Shown piece by piece: positions 12,754 through 23,069 of a stretch of DNA of 64,000 bases. The notes below the pieces were generated by a model that was not told where the DNA came from, searched no databases, and saw only the letters and a program-made list of their open reading frames with translations. Source of the stretch: Lindgomyces ingoldianus (lineage: Eukaryota; Ascomycota; Dothideomycetes; Pleosporales; Lindgomycetaceae); the NCBI RefSeq assembly GCF_010093535.1, contig NW_022985180.1:69748-133747 (forward strand). Reading direction: 5' to 3'. Both the position numbers and the translations under genes were made by a program. Position 1 is the first letter of the stretch. Every line of letters starts with the position of its first letter.

Positions 12754-13381
12754 AGTATAGACAGTTGTTAAGTCTATGTAAGGTGTTAAAAGGGCCTTTT
12801 TAAGTCTACTAAGAGTATTCTTGTGTTTATACTACCTGTACAAGGTGTCCCTTCTACTAGCAGTTGTTAGTGCTGTAGGAGTTGCTTCTATAAAGTATAC
12901 ACTATCTATAATTTTATTATATAATAAAAGCCTTTCTACTAATTACTAGGCTTAGAAGCAGTGTCTTAAGTTTTCTAAGAACTAGCTTAGAGACTTTAAA
13001 TCTAGTAAGTCTACTTAGTTCTTCTAGTTTTTAATCTTAGATCTTAGTAAAAAACTACTATTATTTTTTTTATTTATAATGTTGTATTTAACTCTAGCTA
13101 TTTATCTTACTATGTTAAATGTAAAATAGTTATTACTAATATTTATCTAATAAAGCATAACTATGCATTTATTAAGATAGTTATGTTATAGACTACACTT
13201 CTAACATTTACACTTCTAGAACTGTTTAGAGAGCTTTTTTACTAAAGTGCTAAAAGTTTAATTATAAAAAGAATTTTTTTTTTTTTTAATATTTATAATA
13301 TATTCTTAGATTTAAGTCTTTTTTTATATTTTTTAAAAATTATAAGATCTTGTAACACTTTATTTAAGCTACTAAAGTTTT

Positions 13382-13589
13382 TATAAAGCTATGTAAGGCA
13401 CTAGAGACATGAGGAACTGCATTCTATTGCTAAAGAAGGGCAACTACAGGTTTATATAGTACTAGATAAACCTATTATGTGACTTAAGGCCACTAATAGC
13501 TCTAGGCTGCAGCAGGTGGCATTGCTAGGCAGCAGTACGCTAAAGGAGTGTTGGTGGCTAGCGCATAGAGAGCTTTGTAACTGCAAACA
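13382..13589. repeat. 208-bp non-coding repeat with 5-bp target duplication (copy 1)
   Basis: This segment interrupts Gypsy-1B. The flanks are GTTTT on both sides (13377-13381, 13590-13594), and Gypsy-1A shows the empty site near 1047. A second copy lies at 15701-15905. One end reads GCTTTGTAACTGCAAACA; reversed, it begins TGTTTGCAG. The 5-bp duplication fits a solo LTR in minus orientation, but the other end (CTTTAT[A/G]) is not a canonical CA, so a MITE remains possible. Confidence 0.7.
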
Positions 13590-15019
13590 GTTTTAGATAG
13601 CTACTTTTTAATACACTTTAAAGTAGTTTTTTAAAGAATGGTTTTTTTTATATTACTAGTAAAGTTTATTATTTAATCTTTTTAATATTTTTTTATCTAT
13701 AAGGCTATATTTAGCAGTAATAGCTTTTACTATTATAGTAGTATTTTTATTCTTCTTTTTTTAGAAGTCTAGGTAATTTTAGCAGAAATGTTCTACTTTT
13801 TTATAGTTTAAGTAAGCCTTATTCTTTAACTACTTTTATTATTCTTTAGTTAAAGGCAGTCTATTACATTCTAAAACTTAGTTTTTTTATTAAAAAGAGG
13901 CTTTACATATGCTTTATGTAACTAAGGTCTATTAGCTTTTTATTATACTAAAAAGACTTCTTTTTTAAAAAAATAAACTTTAGTTTTTAAGAAGTTTTTT
14001 TTTACTACTTCTTTTTTTTACACTTTTTATGTCTATTATTATAGGTTGTTACTTATATAATAAAGCTTTTAAAAGTAGTTAGTTTATTATTATATATAAA
14101 TTTATTTTTAATAATGTTGCTTAGCCTGTTATAAAACATCTAGTAAAAAGCTTTCTAATTAGTCTAGCTATAAATAGCTAGCTGTTCTCTAAAGCGCGCT
14201 GCATAGTTCTAGGCTATGCTTTTTATTTATTTTAAAGTATCTAACTTATTAGCTATAATTTTTTATTTATTTATAGTTTTATAAATAGCTATTAGAGTGT
14301 CTTTAAAAGCTTTAATACTACTAAATACTTTTTTTATTTTAAAAGTAAGTGTTATGCTATTAGCTTTAAAGTCTATTTAATTATCTATATATAGCTAAAA
14401 CTAAATTATAAAAAGGCTTTTTAAGTGTAATCTTATCTAGAATATTATTTTTATATTAGTTTAAAATACTTCTTTGTTATATTATATATAAAAGTAGCAT
14501 TTAGTAAAAAAAAAGCAAAAGTTTTTTAGTAATTCTTTAAAAAGCTTTAAAAAGGCTACTCTTAAAGTCTTTTTAGCTATAATACTTATTTTTTTAGTTA
14601 AAATGTTCTAGAGTTTAGCTAGCTTTACTTAAAGTGCATGTATCTAATGCGTAGAGCTAGTAGCTTATTAAAAGTTTATAAGTAATAAAAAATTATTAAA
14701 TTTTACTACTTTTTAGTAAAAGTTTTTAACTTTTTTTAAAAAATTTACTAGTTTATTTATTTTATTACTAATCTACTAAAGTTTTTTAATGTTGTCTTAG
14801 ATTATGTTAATCTATTTTACTAAAATAGCTTTACTTTAAGTAGAAACTTTTATAAATTTTAATAAAGCTACATAAGCTATATTAGTATCTAGATTATGTT
14901 AAGTAGTTATACTTTTTAAAAAAAGTAGTGTTTAATGTTATAATTTTTACTTTATAAAAGCACTTAAGTTAATAATGTTCCTAGTAGAGTAAGATAGGTA
15001 GTAGGGGCTAACAGTAGGG

Positions 15020-15518
15020 TGTACAGTTCTATGTAAAGGCTACTAGGCTAATAAAGGGAGGTAGAGTGACTAGATTATAGTTTACCCTTAGGCAGCAGTA
15101 TAGTAGCTAGGTTAAACAGTCTTGTTAGACAGAGTTAGAGGTATATATAGTGTAGATATATAAATAGTATTGCAGCTTTTTAAAAAGCTAGAATACTACT
15201 TAGTTTATATAAAAAATAAACTAAATATTAAACACACCTGCTAAAGGTTATTTAAGGTTAGAACTATATACATGTTAGAGTGCTAAAAATAAGTAGAATA
15301 AGTTTATGTAAGCCTACTAAGCGCGGCTTTATAAACTCTCTTAGACTTGTTAGACTTGTGGCCTGCCTTTCTATTAGATAACGCATTCTTCTATAACTGC
15401 AGGCAGTTGCGCTGCTTCTGTATCCTCTAATTAGTCTATAAGCAAGCCCTATCCCATCCTAGCTAAATTGTAGAGCACCACAGGTGGAGTTACGTTGGTC
15501 CAACCATAGACCGTAACA
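15020..15518 (-). repeat. 5' LTR of Gypsy-1B
   Basis: The minus strand begins TGTTACGG and ends CTGTACA, matching the LTRs of copies A and C. It contains TATATA motifs near 15142-15160. Confidence 0.6.
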
Positions 15519-15700
15519 AAAAGAAGGCTTATCTAACAAACTTTCTTCTACACATCCTTGTATTATAATACTACTAGCAGTGCGCATGCAGCCTTTAAGT
15601 TCTTTCTAGAATTATTTTACTATATTACTTAAAACTTTTAATTTTAATTCTTTAATACCTTTAAAGCCTTTTTAAGTTCTTTTTAAGTTTCTATATATTA
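15519..15700. other. AT-rich spacer between Gypsy-1B and the next repeat
   Basis: No recognisable coding potential or copy elsewhere in the window. It is probably the sequence into which Gypsy-1B inserted. Confidence 0.4.
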
Positions 15701-15905
15701 CATAAAGCTATGCAAAGCACTAGAGGCATAAGAAACTAGATTTTATTACTAAAGAAGAGTAACTACAAGTTTATATAGTACTAGATGAATCTATCATGTA
15801 ACTTAAGGCTACTAATAGCTCTAGGCTGCAGCAGGTGGCGTAGCTAAGCAGTAGGTTAAAGACGTGTAGGTGGCTAGAGCATAGAGAGCTTTGTAACTGC
15901 AAACA
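15701..15905. repeat. 205-bp non-coding repeat with 5-bp target duplication (copy 2)
   Basis: Aligns along its length with 13382-13589. It is flanked by TATTA on both sides (15696-15700, 15906-15910). This copy keeps the C where copy 1 has T at its first base, consistent with light RIP. Confidence 0.7.
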
Positions 15906-16510
15906 TATTATCTAATAGTAGGTACTTTTTTAGGTTTTTTAGGTTTTTTTTATAATAGCTGTCGCGTAAGAGAGCACATGGTCCTGGTGTCGCGCCTGTG
16001 TTTCGGACGAGCAACCTGACACACTTGGCGCCTAAGCTCCCACTACATAGGCAGGCTCCCTATAAGCCTCTTATAGTTAATAGACTTGCTTCTTATTGCT
16101 CTCTAATCAGCGGTTGCGACAATAGCTTCTGCTTTATAGTCTTTTTCTTCTACAATCTTATCTAGATCTTTAAGAATTAGTGCGCTTTATAGTGCTAGTT
16201 CTAGCAAGTGTATGTGTATAATAAGGTAGATTTTTAAGAACTAAGGTAGATTAAGACTATATTTTACTAGTCTAATTCTTTTCTTACATAGCTTAGCGCC
16301 TAGTTCTTTGCTATACTGTAGATTTTTAGTACTAAGGTATACTTAGTCTCTAATACTAAACTCTAGTTTTAGTATTTCTTTTACATTTACTTTCTTTACT
16401 ATTTTTTATTATTTGCTTAGATTTATTCTATAAGCTAATAATATAAGTTTTATAGATGTTATATATATTATATAACAACTTTATGTAGTTTTTACTTTAT
16501 TTAAAGTTTT
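15906..16510 (+). mobile_element. Probable fragment of a further LTR element
   Basis: A less AT-rich patch at 15959-16060 ends ACACA and is followed by TTGGCGCCTAAGCTCCCAC (16024-16042), which resembles an LTR end plus a tRNA primer-binding site. Downstream to about 16510 the sequence is AT-rich and untranslatable. I found no partner LTR in the window, so the assignment rests on this junction only. Confidence 0.35.
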
Positions 16511-16515
16511 CCGTA

Positions 16516-16620
16516 CAGCAATTTCGTCTACGGAGGCATCCCTATTTCGAGCCCATTCACCATGCAGATAAGGAGGAGAAACTGGAAGAGAATGGGTGGA
16601 AGATTGTCATTCATCTGTAG
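16516..16620 (+). pseudogene. C-terminal gene fragment at the AT/GC border
   Basis: The frame starting with Gln-Gln-Phe-Arg-Leu reads 34 normal codons ending Gly-Trp-Lys-Ile-Val-Ile-His-Leu and TAG (16618-16620). Composition is that of the gene island, and coding-like sequence begins within a few bases of the compositional border. This looks like the tail of a gene whose 5' part was lost or RIP-degraded. The family is not recognised, and a chance ORF cannot be excluded at this length. Confidence 0.35.
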
Positions 16621-17123
16621 GATCCTTCTTCGTCCTCACTAGGCATACCGAGGCCAAGACAACCGCCTGGGGGCCTTTCTCTTGGCTCCGGATATGTGAG
16701 ATTTTCAACTCCGCTATGTCCATTCTCTCCTGTCCAAGCAGCCCCTCCATTCAGCGCACCCCACTAGCATCAATCTGTACCACTTCGATTTTAAATGCAC
16801 CATTCCCTGGCTTTCGCGGTGCTCTTTCTGGGTTCACTAAAACCTTAAAAAGCTATTTTCCCGCTCTCTCCACACTTGGCATTATGTTTCGGACTTAGTC
16901 GGCAAAGTCCGCACAATTACACGACGCTCACTCGTCCGGAAAGACGCAGAATGGTACTCAGGCGTCCATGACACAGCCAGCTGCAACACAATCGAGGACA
17001 GAACCTAGGGAACCTGTTCGAGGAAGGAAGTATATATGTGCGTAGGACCCGCCAGTACTGGGATCAACGTCAGCATCAGCATCAGTCTTCAATTTCGGTC
17101 GCCAACATCAAATACACATCAAC
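16621..17123. promoter_or_regulatory. Intergenic region upstream of the SDR gene
   Basis: No convincing gene. A TATATATGTG motif at about 17030 lies 90 bp upstream of the SDR start codon and is the likely core promoter. The 100-codon frame at 16596-16898 has no recognisable family features. Confidence 0.45.
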
Positions 17124-17926
17124 ATGGCATCAGATAAGCGAATTATTCTCATCACAGGTCAGATTAATATTCTTACATTCTTCACATCTCTCAACATTCT
17201 CTAGGCGCGAACAATGGCATTGGCTTTGATTCAAGCTATGCTTTAGCGGCCGCTTCACCGAACAACCACATCATCATGGGCGTACGCACCATGTCCAAAG
17301 GCGAGACCGCCATCAAAGAGATACAAACCCGTAAGCCCCAAGGCACCCTCAGCCTTGTGCAACTTGACATATCCGACGACGAATCCATCACGGCTGCTGC
17401 CCAACAGCTCGCCTCTGAGTTCGGTCGCATCGACGTGCTTGTCAACAATGCGGGTATTGTCGTGAAAGGCCCTCCATCCCGAGATAGTCTGCGAGCGACA
17501 TTCGAAACGAACGTCTACGGCCCAATGCTCTTGACACAAGCCATCATCCCGCTGGTACAGAAGTCCAAGGACCCACGCATCATTAACGTTTCGAGTACGA
17601 TGGGGTCTATTGGTCTTCGCACGGATCCAACTTGGGCTCATTATAAACAACAGTTCGATGTGTATCGCATGAGTAAATCAGCCATGAACATGATGTCCGC
17701 CTGCCAGTATTTCCAGCACAAGGACTGGGGCTGCAAGGTTTGGGCATATTGTCCTGGCTTCGTGGTTACGGATCTGACGGGGAGGGAAGATAGACAGAGG
17801 CGAATTGACAACGGGGCTGAAAGTTCGGAGACGAGTGCACAGGGGATACTTGAGATTGTTGAAGGGAAGAGGGACGGGGAAGTGAACCAATTTGTTGAAA
17901 GATATGGGAAGGTGGCGCCATGGTAG
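17124..17926 (+). CDS. Short-chain dehydrogenase/reductase (SDR), 251 aa
   Basis: Two exons, 17124-17157 and 17205-17926, with a 47-bp intron (GTCAGA...CTAG). Splicing joins Ile-Thr-Gly to Ala-Asn-Asn-Gly-Ile-Gly, which creates the TGxxxGIG dinucleotide-binding motif and so fixes both the start and the intron. Also visible are Asn-Asn-Ala-Gly (about residue 92), the catalytic Ser in Ile-Asn-Val-Ser-Ser, and the Tyr-Arg-Met-Ser-Lys catalytic YxxxK. The length is typical of classical SDRs, cytosolic NAD(P)H oxidoreductases acting on alcohols or ketones. The substrate cannot be inferred. It neighbours a wax-synthase-like acyltransferase 5 kb away, but no biosynthetic core enzyme is present, so a pathway link is speculative. 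Confidence 0.9.
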
Positions 17927-18962
17927 ATAACCCTTAGAACACGTAATTCCGGTTTGGGACTTACTGTAGAAACTTCATCGAATTGGAGGTTACGTGGGGA
18001 GTATCTGGTGTTGCTAACTTCATATCTGCACTTGCCCTGAAGCTTTACAGTTTTGGCGCATTGATCACAACCGAAATCATGTGTTTTGATTTTCCAATGT
18101 ACCAAGACCATATATATTTACAAACTTAGCGCTAGCTAGTATTCTTGCACAGCATATCTAGTTTTTATCGTCTAGGTTGAACATGGCAGGGTTGATACGA
18201 CCTGGAAAGTTGTACCTTGTTGACGCCCTCCCGAATTCTAGCAAGAAGTTGAATAGCCTAGTTCCTTCATAATAAGACCTAATAGTAAGAGTCAATGTGC
18301 TATATTTTGAGATAAAATATTAATGGAACTACCTCCTGAGTTGTGAATTGAGCCAACCATGAGAAACGAGCTTTTCCAACGAGGGCTGCTCTGTAGGAAG
18401 TATTGAACACAAATAGAAATCTGTAAACCGGAGGGCTCTACGATTGTTAGCACCGGCAACTTTGAGTTTGGTGCCCCATGATACTATATAAATCACATAG
18501 CTCCTCGGACCCTTAGTCCACAATACATCACTTCTTTTATAATTCATACCCCCTGTAAGTCTACAAAATCCCTAAAGTCTTAGCCTTGTACTCAAACTCT
18601 AATTCCTATTAGCAATCTAACCAGTCACATTCCTTCCGCTAGAGGACGCTAATCCAGTCAACCTTGAAACCTCCATTGGGAGTAGAATCACTAGAACCGT
18701 ACCTCGGTACTCATACCCATGGAAATCAGCCTCAAATCCTGTTTGCAGTCGCAGCACTCTCCGAGCTCTACTATATGCCCGTATCCAGGAGCTACTGCTG
18801 CCTGCTATAGCCATTTGCTGTCTACCCTGCTTCCCAGCTCACTTCTCGCATATATAGGCCCTTAGGTACACTCTCTTAACAATCGACTCAGTTCCTTATG
18901 CCCCTTGTTCTCCTAATAGCTCCACATATCTTTTGAGTTGTGAGATTGATTTCTCACGCCAC
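17927..18962. other. Intergenic, 1.0 kb, no supportable gene
   Basis: Only short frames without family features or plausible splice structure. Mixed composition with small AT-rich stretches (18120-18330). Confidence 0.4.
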
Positions 18963-19229
18963 TTAGGTTTTTCGCCGAATGGCCCAAACGACTACGCCAA
19001 CTATGACCCCAACAACGATAGCTACGGCAAAACCTACTGCGTAGTATTTTACCACTCGCATCCTTGATCCATGCCTCCATTCCTCCTTTACATTCTCCAA
19101 GCTCCAACCCATCAGGTCACGCTTTTGTTCAGGCCATCGGTTGCTCCCATCTTCGATGTTCCGGGCGTCTTTAAATAATGGTTTGGAATGCGCATCCGGA
19201 AGAGGTGTCGGGAGCCTGCTGGTTGACAT
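18963..19229 (-). CDS. Small tail-anchored membrane protein, 88 aa (hypothetical)
   Basis: A single-exon frame opens with ATG on the minus strand. The N-terminal ~60 residues are polar and charged. Residues about 63-84 form one hydrophobic helix of Val/Ile/Ala/Gly with GxxxG spacing, followed by Arg-Arg-Lys-Thr at the C terminus. This architecture is that of a tail-anchored protein with a lumenal or very short basic tail. A TATATT-rich stretch at about 19315-19335 lies roughly 90 bp upstream. I do not recognise a family. The well-formed topology and normal codon use favour a real gene, but transcription evidence is lacking. Confidence 0.45.
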   Translation of the reverse strand: MSTSRLPTPLPDAHSKPLFKDARNIEDGSNRWPEQKRDLMGWSLENVKEEWRHGSRMRVVKYYAVGFAVAIVVGVIVGVVVWAIRRKT

Positions 19230-20004
19230 AGTGTTGCGGTTTTTTGTAGCACTGGTGGTGGTTTTGGAAATGTTCTTTCTAAATGGTAGCTTTTATCAAC
19301 ATACGTCTAAAGCTATGATATATTCATATAGGACATAGGTTCAGTAGATGAGGGCAAAACATACAGTGACTAGATCGTCTTTTCTAATTGCTAAAAAGGT
19401 GGATGAAAGCCAGAGATAGCACATTAGAGGTAGAGGAAATCAGCCCAACTTAGGTGTAAGGTTCACCCCTTGCGTAAGCGGTCGTCAAAATTAGCATTGG
19501 GATTCGAGTCGGTTGAAGGATGTGGCTGTGCAGAGGGCCCTGCGACATTCGGATATTAAAATCATCGCACCCCGCGTCATCAGCAGCCTTATCTGCGATG
19601 GGGTGAAGTATCACATTAGGCGAGCCTGAAGGATCGGTTTCAAATGACTCTCCTGACAGCACTTCTAATCCGGACTTCCCACCTTGTATGACAATCGCCG
19701 AAAAGGATAATAGCCGAACTCCCACCTCAGAGATCACGACGACAACAATACATCCGCCGCAGGGGTAGAACTCAAATCCCTAGACCCATCTCCTTCAGGC
19801 CGATAGGGACTACAGTTTTATTGCTGCTCCCCTCTCGGCTCAAAACAGGCACAAAACCGAAGCTCAAACGACCGGTGGATCAGCAGCATGCACTGAGATT
19901 CGGAAAAGAGGAAGATACAGTGTAGCGAGTAGCTGAGAGCCTCGTCAATTGGAATGTGGAAGATGTAGTACTTGGCTAAACATGAGTCTTAAAGGAGTGT
20001 AATA
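19230..20004. other. Intergenic, no supportable gene
   Basis: A 95-codon minus-strand frame (19450-19737) was considered. It lacks family motifs and a promoter-like context and is not called. Confidence 0.4.
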
Positions 20005-20582
20005 CTATAAAAGTTTGCCCACAGCGAGCATTCCAGCAAGAGAAGCGTATAAAATCCAAGGCTGATCTTTCACTACGAGACTCAACCGCCCTAGATACGG
20101 TATGTATGCGCGAACCAATCCCACAATTTCTTCACGATGCACGAAAGCGCGTCCATTCGGGTACAGCGACGTATCATCCAAGTCATTGTTATCCCCCTTA
20201 GTCAAAATGAGTTGTCTTTCCGAGATATATCAGTACAGATCCTACAGAGAGGGTAAAGTGCATACCTGGCTGTGCTGTTATCGCTTTCACCCTCATCTTG
20301 ATGGATTACTTTGATAGCTCGATGCACCATCGGGAGTGACCTTCCAGGGAACCAAACCACTGGGATATCGCCAACGTCAATGTAGTGTTGACGGTTCCAG
20401 AGTAGTATAATATCCCCACGATAGAATGTAGGTTCCATAGACTCTGAAGATACAGTCAGGATCGGGTGTGGTGAGCCGGTGACGACCCTCAAGGTAGCCC
20501 AGAGCATGAGTATCGTGGCAATCGCATATGCGATCTGAAGCAACTCAGAGAGCCATCGGCGCACACTAGGCGTGGAGTTCAT
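20005..20582 (-). CDS. Sec11-type signal peptidase I catalytic subunit, divergent, 175 aa
   Basis: Two exons on the minus strand, 20582-20266 and 20215-20005, with a 50-bp intron (GTATGC...AAAG). Joining gives Thr-Ala-Arg-Gln-Leu-Ile-Leu-Thr-Lys-Gly-Asp-Asn-Asn. All eukaryotic signal peptidase landmarks are present: an N-terminal membrane helix (about residues 14-35), the catalytic Ser in Ser-Glu-Ser-Met-Glu-Pro-Thr-Phe, the catalytic His in Met-Val-His-Arg, and Lys-Gly-Asp-Asn-Asn with Asp-Asp downstream, then a C-terminal hydrophobic segment. The family cleaves signal peptides in the ER membrane. The region around the catalytic Ser and the His loop deviate from typical fungal Sec11, so this may be a paralogue rather than the essential gene. 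A TATAAA motif lies at 20767-20774. Confidence 0.85.
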
Positions 20583-21928
20583 GACTAGTATTGGTGGGTT
20601 GCAGACTAGAGGCTGGACCTCAAAAGTTGTTTTCAGCTGCTTTGAAATTATATTCGGCTTTGTGCATCTCAGTCCAAAATCAAAGAAAATGTTGAAACTT
20701 TGGTTGAATTATCGTAGGCTATGCGAGGTGAGTTGAAGGATTCCGCCAAGCTTCGGAACACGAGGTTTTTATACATATCCCGATACCAGGGTTAAACGCC
20801 GACAAAGCAGGCTGTGGATGACCCTTCGAGGAATCAAGACCATACTAGTGCTGAGCAGATTTGTGGAATGTCTGGAGCAGTCTTGAAACACTCAGAAGTG
20901 TTGCGAATCTGCCGCGTAATTACGGACATCTAGAGAAAGCATCTGAGGTTTCCAATAACTGATACGTTTCTCAACGATCTCATGTCAAGGCTAAAAATGT
21001 GGACCGCGAATTAGGCTTTTTCGAGGGCGAGCGCTTCTAGAAAGTAGGAATTAGACGTTGATTGGCCGAGTTCGAATACGAGGCTGACTCCCACATTTCC
21101 TGCTTTTACATGCATCCTACGGGATCGGATCTGAGACTTTCCAGTGACAGGCCCTGACATGTCCAAACAAGCAATTGATGCGATCGTGATATTTTGGGGT
21201 TATTCCAGACGGTGCTAGCAATGGATGAATCTTAAATCCATGGGCTCCATCGGCGTATGCCAAGGAGCCATACTATGCCTAATTCAGGATATGCTATTCC
21301 CGATTGGGTGGTCTTGGCAATTAGGGGAAACTGTGGTCGCGTATTGGGACTGCGTTTGACAGCCTAAAAATGAATCAACAACTGAAAATTTAAGAATATC
21401 TTCTAAGAATGGTCTATAGATATCGGTCAGTCCATGGATCATGATCCACGTTATGGAGCCCATGGAGAACCCATCCATTTCCAGCACTGACTCCAGAGGC
21501 TGAGCAGATGAAAAAGGAAGCGAAGGAGGAAGAATGCAACTCTCAGCGGAGACGAAGCTCTCCAGATGTTTGAGCCCCTTTCATCATGAATGTTAATCAG
21601 AGGATCTGTCGAAGGAATTTGAGTGGGGATAACGCGTCCTGAGACTGCATCCGGCATCACAGTGAATGATCTGAAGCCTCAATACCTCACGTCATTGTTT
21701 CGTTTCCCTGAACAGAAGTTTTGAGATCAACGAGGTGTCTCCTTGTCGTCGATACAAGAATTGAAGTATAAAAGAGGTGCTTCTCTCCTCCTTTAGCATC
21801 CATCAACCCACAAGATCAAAACACCTTCAGCACTACAATACCACTTCACTCATTCAAGTCAATCCTTCAAACATTCAATTCACTCCTTTATCCACAGACG
21901 TCGCTATACACGCATCCTTTCACTCACC
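20583..21928. promoter_or_regulatory. 1.3-kb intergenic region between divergent genes
   Basis: Contains minus-strand TATAAAA (20767-20774) toward the Sec11-like gene. Toward the secreted protein it has plus-strand AGTATAAAAGAG (about 21766) followed by a CA/CT-rich leader, a normal fungal promoter layout. Short frames at 21284-21660 show no family features. Confidence 0.5.
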
Positions 21929-22457
21929 ATGAAGTCGTACATCATTGCCTCCGCTCTGGCAGCTCTCTCTATGATCCCTTCCTGCCCCGCTCCTCCCGTC
22001 GTCGTGGCTTTCGTCGCTGAATTATCTGCCGATATCATCGGCGGCATCATTGTCGAAGTAGCCTGCAAGGACAAAGACTGTGGCGGCAATAATAAGGCCA
22101 GAAGCCCCATGCGATTCGAACCTCGTCAAATCACCTTGCCTCCAGGCGTCTCTCAGCACGCCGTCGACGAGTGCACAAACTCGATGGCCGGAGTCACAAT
22201 CACAGTCACTCAGAAGGCTGCGAACTGTAAGTCCAATGGTCCAGACAGAAGCATTCATACACTCGATAAAAAGTTTAGCTGACACCCTTCCAGCTTTCCA
22301 GCTTGATGCTGTACCCGCTCCGTGCATGAACTTGGCTACATTATTCACCGATCAGGGACATCCCGTCCCTTGCGGCTCCGCCTGCATGGCCTACGACGAT
22401 CTTACCGATGCGGACAGCCAGAAGCTGCTTGCGACAATCCAAAGCCTTCAAAAGTAG
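21929..22457 (+). CDS. Small secreted cysteine-rich protein, 153 aa
   Basis: Two exons, 21929-22226 and 22294-22457, with a 67-bp intron (GTAAGT...TTCCAG). The first of two nearby AG acceptors is chosen because the second gives an immediate stop. The N terminus is a signal peptide (Lys-Ser-Tyr then a hydrophobic run, cleavage near Cys19-Pro-Ala). The mature part has six cysteines (46, 51, 82, 110, 126, 130), an even number compatible with three disulfides. A TATAAAA box sits about 160 bp upstream. No known domain is recognised. Location between RIP-mutated nests plus small size and cysteines make it an effector-like candidate, which is inference only. Confidence 0.8.
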
Positions 22458-23069
22458 GTAGCGCAATGGCATGGAATGTAAGGTTAAATGGAAAACCGGT
22501 GAATAGTCGGGGTTTGTATTATCACTGGGTCAATGGATGGTTGTTTCTTTTGGCTTTGCATTAGACTTCACACTCGTTTGAATCAAGTTACATTCGCTTG
22601 GGACCCCGTCCAAAAAAAAGTGAACCCTTAATAAGCATTCCTGAAGTGACAAAGTTTTAAAACCTGCTTAATGATACATCCATCCTAAGAGAAGTTTTGT
22701 AATTCCTCGTGTAAGCCTTTAATACGCTAGTGTTTAGACAAAGGTGAATCATTGCTTCAGAGTTGTATGATTCTCTGCGTCAAAGCTCGTTTGAAATGCT
22801 GGATACCTTAACGTAAGCTTCCTACGGAGTGTTTTACCTTCAGGCATGGGTTATTGTTTCAATTACGTGTCGTTAGACGCCGAAAGGTAAATGAATACAC
22901 CGGAGATGAACAGCTGGTTATGTCAGACTCGTTTCACAATACGGAAAGCAAATGGGACACGCGAAACGAGGGGGAGAGGGGCTCCAGGCGTTTGTATAAA
23001 ACACACCCATCCTTTGCCGGCTCAAGAAACACCATCGGTCCACACTTTTCTAAACCAGCCGTGGCATTT
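22458..23069. promoter_or_regulatory. Intergenic region upstream of the acyltransferase
   Basis: GTATAAAACAC at about 22995 is a clear TATA box some 70 bp before the preferred ATG at 23070. Nothing else is recognised. Confidence 0.5.

Larger units (their letters stand above)
6464..15518 (-). mobile_element. Gypsy-1B: host Gypsy element split by Copia-1 and a 208-bp repeat
   Basis: Segments 6464-7174, 12754-13381 and 13590-15518 align in order with Gypsy-1A, for example the shared blocks near 421 and 12755 and near 1041 and 13370. On the minus strand it runs from an LTR (15020-15518) through gag into the start of pol, and is then cut at 6462 where Fot1-B1 was inserted at a TA. Copia-1 entered with a 5-bp duplication AGTAT (7170-7174 and 12754-12758), and a 208-bp repeat entered with GTTTT. 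It is the oldest recognisable layer of the left nest and is heavily RIP-mutated. Confidence 0.75.

Noticed and set aside
19450..19737. 95-codon minus-strand ORF
   Set aside because: No recognisable features or promoter; indistinguishable from a chance frame.
22854..23069. Upstream extension of the acyltransferase to the ATG at 22854
   Set aside because: The extension contains the TATA box, is polar and unlike the family N terminus.
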